Positions 62,104 to 64,000 of a DNA stretch of 64,000 bases are shown here, one piece after another; the stretch's first letter is position 1; each line of letters begins with the position of its first letter. The stretch lies in assembly GCA_013368325.1 (NCBI GenBank), contig JAACJK010000005.1, positions 186,001 to 250,000 of the forward strand. The letters are read 5' to 3'. The DNA comes from Ephemerocybe angulata (taxonomy: Eukaryota; Basidiomycota; Agaricomycetes; Agaricales; Psathyrellaceae). The notes beneath the pieces were generated by a model. That model was not told the DNA's origin. It made no database searches and saw only the letters and a list, made by a program, of their open reading frames with translations. A program made the translations under genes and the position numbers.

Positions 62104-64000
62104 TTAGTAGCCGAAATGAACATATGGAATCCAAGCGAGGAGAGATTCGTCCGAGTCGTTGCCGAGCCAAGTCCTCAGCCGCTGGGTTGCATGATGAAGC
62201 GCACGCGCAGAATGCGACCCGTCGAAGCCACTCCCATCTGTAGGATCCTTATGATCAAGGAGATACTGGTAAAAGTCCGTGGCTACGGCTGGCGCGTGTT
62301 CATCCCGGATCGCCCACATCGTTGCTACCACTCGACGATATCCAGCAGCGAGCATCCCGGCGGCGAGATGCACAGCCTCGTCAGGGAGCTTCTCTGAGCC
62401 GGTGCCTGTTTGACAAGCTGAGAGGAAAGCAAGATCAGCGTCTTTGAGGTTGCGCTGGAGGATGGTAAACAGATCTAGTGATCCGTTGTGGAAAAGGAAT
62501 CGACTTCCGAGGGGATTTGTCGCGTCCTGAGAGGCATGACAGGCCAAGTGAATGCTGCTAAACTTCTCCATGGAATCAAGACAGGTGGCTGGGGTGATTG
62601 CGCTTCCGTCAAATCGTTCCGCCCTCAGCCCGTTCTTTGTCGCCAGGTCGTAGATGGACTCGACTTCTGTCGTTGTACCCGGGATGTGTGATGCGCCAGC
62701 AGCGCTAGATTGGCAAGTCATGAACAGCCCAGAAACGTCCATTTGAATGGGACGAGTATTTCTAACGCGGTCAATGAGTGCGGCAATCGTGGGGGTATAT
62801 GAGGAAACGGCGTAGTCGAGAACACATTCCGTGCTCTCACTGGTGTATGTCCCAGCAGCGTGAATGGGGAGAAAGGACAACGGGCCAGTGGGGCACCACC
62901 AGATCCGAGGGGCTGCTGTGGGTGACAACGGTAGCTTCTGCAATCCACAATCAATAAAGTTGATTTAGATGGCTGAACGCGCTTACCTGGATCCCTACTG
63001 CTTGGAGAATCGGTTTAAGTAGATCTTGCCATAAACCCCGGAGAATACCCTGAACAACAGTCTCTTCATTCTTTCGACGTTTGAACCTCGTGACGGTACG
63101 ATATTCGTCACCTCCCACAGGATCAATCGCTACTGTGTGTCCACGGTCGCGATAATCGTAGATTTGGAGTTGAGCCTTCAGGTCCTGTCGGTATTGGTTG
63201 CATTTGGCGAGCGAAAAGCTGGGGAGCGGGATGTGGAGGGGAGTTCTTCGTCCTGCCGACAACACGATCGCATCACATCGACGAGCGTCAACATTGATGA
63301 TGATAGCGTGGCCGGCTTCAGCGAGGTAGGGGAGTAGAGTATTCCATGGTGACGGCTCGAGGAACCTTTCGAACCCAGGAGTGGCACGGACCTTGACGAG
63401 CAGGTCGTCCCACTCGCGTGCACTCCTCACATGGACCCGAGCTTGGTCCTCAAGAGAAACTTTCTCCGACATCGACATCGCTGACCGGGCAGCAATTCGG
63501 ACTGATCCTGCACCCTCAAGCCTCTTGGAAAGTTCTAAGAAGCGATCCACCAGGCGACCATCATGCCGGCGAAGGTCGTCCAATGGTGTCCTCAGGCTGG
63601 TGAGTTGACGCCATACAAGGCAGCGACCTTGTTCAAGCCACTCCAGTGCTTTGTCTACGCGTTCAAATTTGAATGCAGAGGAAGCGGCTTGGAGAGCTAT
63701 GCCGGAGGTATCCACAAGTCGAGAGTAGCGATTCTCCAGAACTTGGTCGAGGGTAGTCGTCAGTGTTGTCAGGCGTATGGTGGCATCGTATGCGGTCAAG
63801 ATGTCAGGTGAACCCGGATTGTACTTTTCCAATAGCCTAGCCCAATTTTTCGCCGCTTGCAGCCTATCATCTGGTGGGCCAAGTGTGGAGGTCGCAGAGG
63901 TCCTGTATTTGGATAGGGCCTCGGTGAAGTCATGAATTTCACCAGTGCTCCGAAAGCGAGATTTAAAGGAATAAGCGAGATTGGAGAGTCGCCAGGCCAT
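62104..64000 (-). CDS. TPR-CHAT domain protein, gene 4 (3' part, runs off the window)
   Basis: Two exons are visible on the minus strand: from the right edge (64000) to 62987, and 62937-62104 after an intron of 49 nt. The visible part has the last TPR (MAWRLSNLAYSFKSRF), the linker (ALEWLEQGRCLVWRQL) and a complete CHAT exon with the His in LACHAS (62536-62538) and the Cys in LSACQTG (62413-62415). The frame is intact. The TPR array and start lie beyond the edge. The orientation is opposite to genes 1-3, and it lies upstream of the full-length hydrolase on the same strand, the same order as in the + strand units. Confidence 0.88.

Overview
The window looks like nuclear DNA of a basidiomycete fungus, probably Agaricomycetes. 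Genes carry many short GT-AG introns (mostly 50-115 nt), one gene has about 15 exons, and the protein families (TPR-CHAT proteins, a YML020W-like alpha/beta hydrolase, a fungal P-like transposase with a C-terminal PHD-like finger) are typical of that group. The organism is inferred from gene style, not from a marker gene.

The main structure is a large rearranged tandem array. On the + strand from 1 to about 41.9 kb a unit of about 11.5 kb repeats. Each unit holds a 'type II' copy of the 5' part of the hydrolase gene, a 'type I' copy of the same 5' part, and then a TPR-CHAT protease-like gene. Unit 1 (left-truncated): type I at 10-1424 and CHAT gene 1 at 2524-6770. Unit 2: type II at 13373, type I at 17004, CHAT gene 2 at 19827-23254. 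Unit 3: type II at 24984, type I at 28741, CHAT gene 3 at 31424-35007, which has one in-frame stop. Unit 4 is decayed: type II at 36470, a type I fragment at 39785-40028, an orphan type II promoter at 41410 and CHAT scraps up to 41855. A 5,974-bp DNA transposon (6873-12846) with an 8-bp target duplication sits between units 1 and 2 and accounts for the larger spacing there.

From about 43.3 to 48.4 kb I see no gene. A short two-gene segment follows: a 4-exon conserved hypothetical gene (49904-49113, minus) and an aldo/keto reductase gene (50433-51969, plus).

From 52.2 kb to the right edge the array returns in inverted orientation. It holds the only full-length hydrolase gene (59934-52238, minus, about 1,882 codons) and the 3' part of a fourth TPR-CHAT gene (64000-62104, minus). 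The inverted arm appears to preserve the source locus (CHAT gene upstream of the complete hydrolase gene). The + strand array carries repeated copies in which only the hydrolase promoter and its disordered N-terminal region were duplicated, never the catalytic domain.

TPR-CHAT proteins combine a highly repetitive TPR sensor-like array with a His/Cys protease-like domain. The array shows varying TPR number, patchwork near-identity between genes and promoters more conserved than adjacent TPR coding sequence. These are hallmarks of a fast-evolving recognition-type locus. No function in fungi is proven here; an immune or allorecognition role is inference.
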